Shown in pieces: positions 6,082-6,254 of a DNA stretch of 6,254 nucleotides (its first letter is position 1; each line of letters begins with the position of its first letter). Position numbers and translations under genes: made by a program. Source of the stretch: Paludibacteraceae bacterium (lineage in GTDB: Bacteria; Bacteroidota; Bacteroidia; Bacteroidales; Paludibacteraceae); contig CAJGDW010000090.1 of assembly GCA_904502115.1 (NCBI GenBank), forward strand, positions 1-6,254, read 5' to 3'. The notes under the pieces are model-generated. The model searched no databases. It saw only the letters and a program-made list of their open reading frames with translations, and was not told the origin of the DNA.

Positions 6082-6108
6082 AATATTACAAAAGTATTAC
6101 AAATAACT

Positions 6109-6164
6109 GTCGTTCGTCGCTTGTCGCTTGTCGTTTGTTGCTTGTCGCTTGTCGATTGTTGCTT
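6109..6164. repeat. Degenerate heptamer array (GTCGCTT)8
   Basis: Eight consecutive 7-base units fit the consensus GTCGCTT: GTCGTTC, GTCGCTT, GTCGCTT, GTCGTTT, GTTGCTT, GTCGCTT, GTCGATT, GTTGCTT. The last unit forms a short hairpin, GTTGC-TTC-GCAAC (6158-6170). The array is non-coding and lies outside any supported gene. The period matches the CTAACTC array at 2121-2161, although the unit sequence differs. Confidence 0.85.
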
Positions 6165-6254
6165 CGCAACGTTGAATCGTGTAATCGTTTAATAATTATA
6201 ATGCGATTCATCGATTAGTCGATTATTCGGGCTACGCCCTCATGAAGTTTGGCG

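Larger units (their letters stand above)
5847..6254. other. 408-nt region upstream of glgP without a supported gene
   Basis: No open frame here looks coding. Going right from glgP, it contains the glgP leader and promoter, a 16-bp palindrome (6013-6028), a terminator-like hairpin (6043-6081), a 9-bp direct repeat TATTACAAA (6084-6092 and 6095-6103, 11 nt apart), a degenerate heptamer array (6109-6164), and then AATCG/CGATT-rich sequence with short inverted matches (GAATCG 6174-6179 against CGATTC 6204-6209; TCGATTA at 6211-6217 and 6219-6225). The last bases could belong to a gene beyond the edge on either strand, but too little is visible. Confidence 0.7.

Noticed and set aside
6215..6253. 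Minus-strand open frame ending at TAA 6217-6215 (about 12 codons visible), and an ATG on the plus strand at 6242
   Set aside because: Either could be the edge of a neighbouring gene, but too few codons are visible and the flanking DNA is repeat-rich, so neither can be supported.

Overview
The window looks like chromosomal DNA from a member of the Bacteroidota, probably class Bacteroidia or a relative. Three lines of evidence agree. There are close matches to the Bacteroidota promoter consensus TTTG-N19-TAnnTTTG before the tRNA and the phosphorylase gene. No gene has a Shine-Dalgarno sequence. The glucan phosphorylase is of the DUF3417-containing type with a GEK active-site signature that I associate with this phylum. 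Species or genus cannot be fixed from the sequence.

Layout, left to right. (1) Positions 1-194 hold the C-terminal end of an unrecognised protein. (2) Positions 195-406 are a leader region with two TAnnTTTG boxes and a hairpin. (3) prfC (peptide chain release factor 3) lies at 407-1984. (4) A 177-nt gap follows, containing a roughly 119-nt element bounded by 15-bp inverted repeats and then nearly six copies of the heptamer CTAACTC that run directly into the next start codon. (5) A CvfB-type S1 RNA-binding protein gene lies at 2162-2998. (6) tRNA-His(GTG) has its own strong promoter and a textbook terminator. (7) A REP-like palindrome is followed by a second, bidirectional terminator. (8) On the minus strand, a complete alpha-glucan phosphorylase gene (glgP type, 853 codons) has a well-formed promoter. 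(9) The right-hand 408 bases hold no supported gene. They carry a 16-bp LacI-type palindrome, a minus-strand terminator-like hairpin and a second heptamer array (GTCGCTT type).

The plus-strand block prfC - cvfB - tRNA-His is translation/RNA themed: RF3 recycles RF1/RF2 at stop codons, CvfB is a predicted RNA-binding regulator, and the tRNA supplies histidine. No promoter-like box is seen between prfC and cvfB, and no terminator is seen between cvfB and the tRNA, so read-through transcription ending at the tRNA terminator is plausible. glgP is a separate convergent unit for glycogen or maltodextrin breakdown.

The protein genes are ordinary. I did not find a convincing new protein system. The interesting material is in the non-coding DNA: the G-free heptamer array replacing the ribosome-binding region of cvfB, the inverted-repeat element before it, a tRNA-His with two tandem U-U mismatches in the acceptor stem, and the palindrome upstream of glgP.
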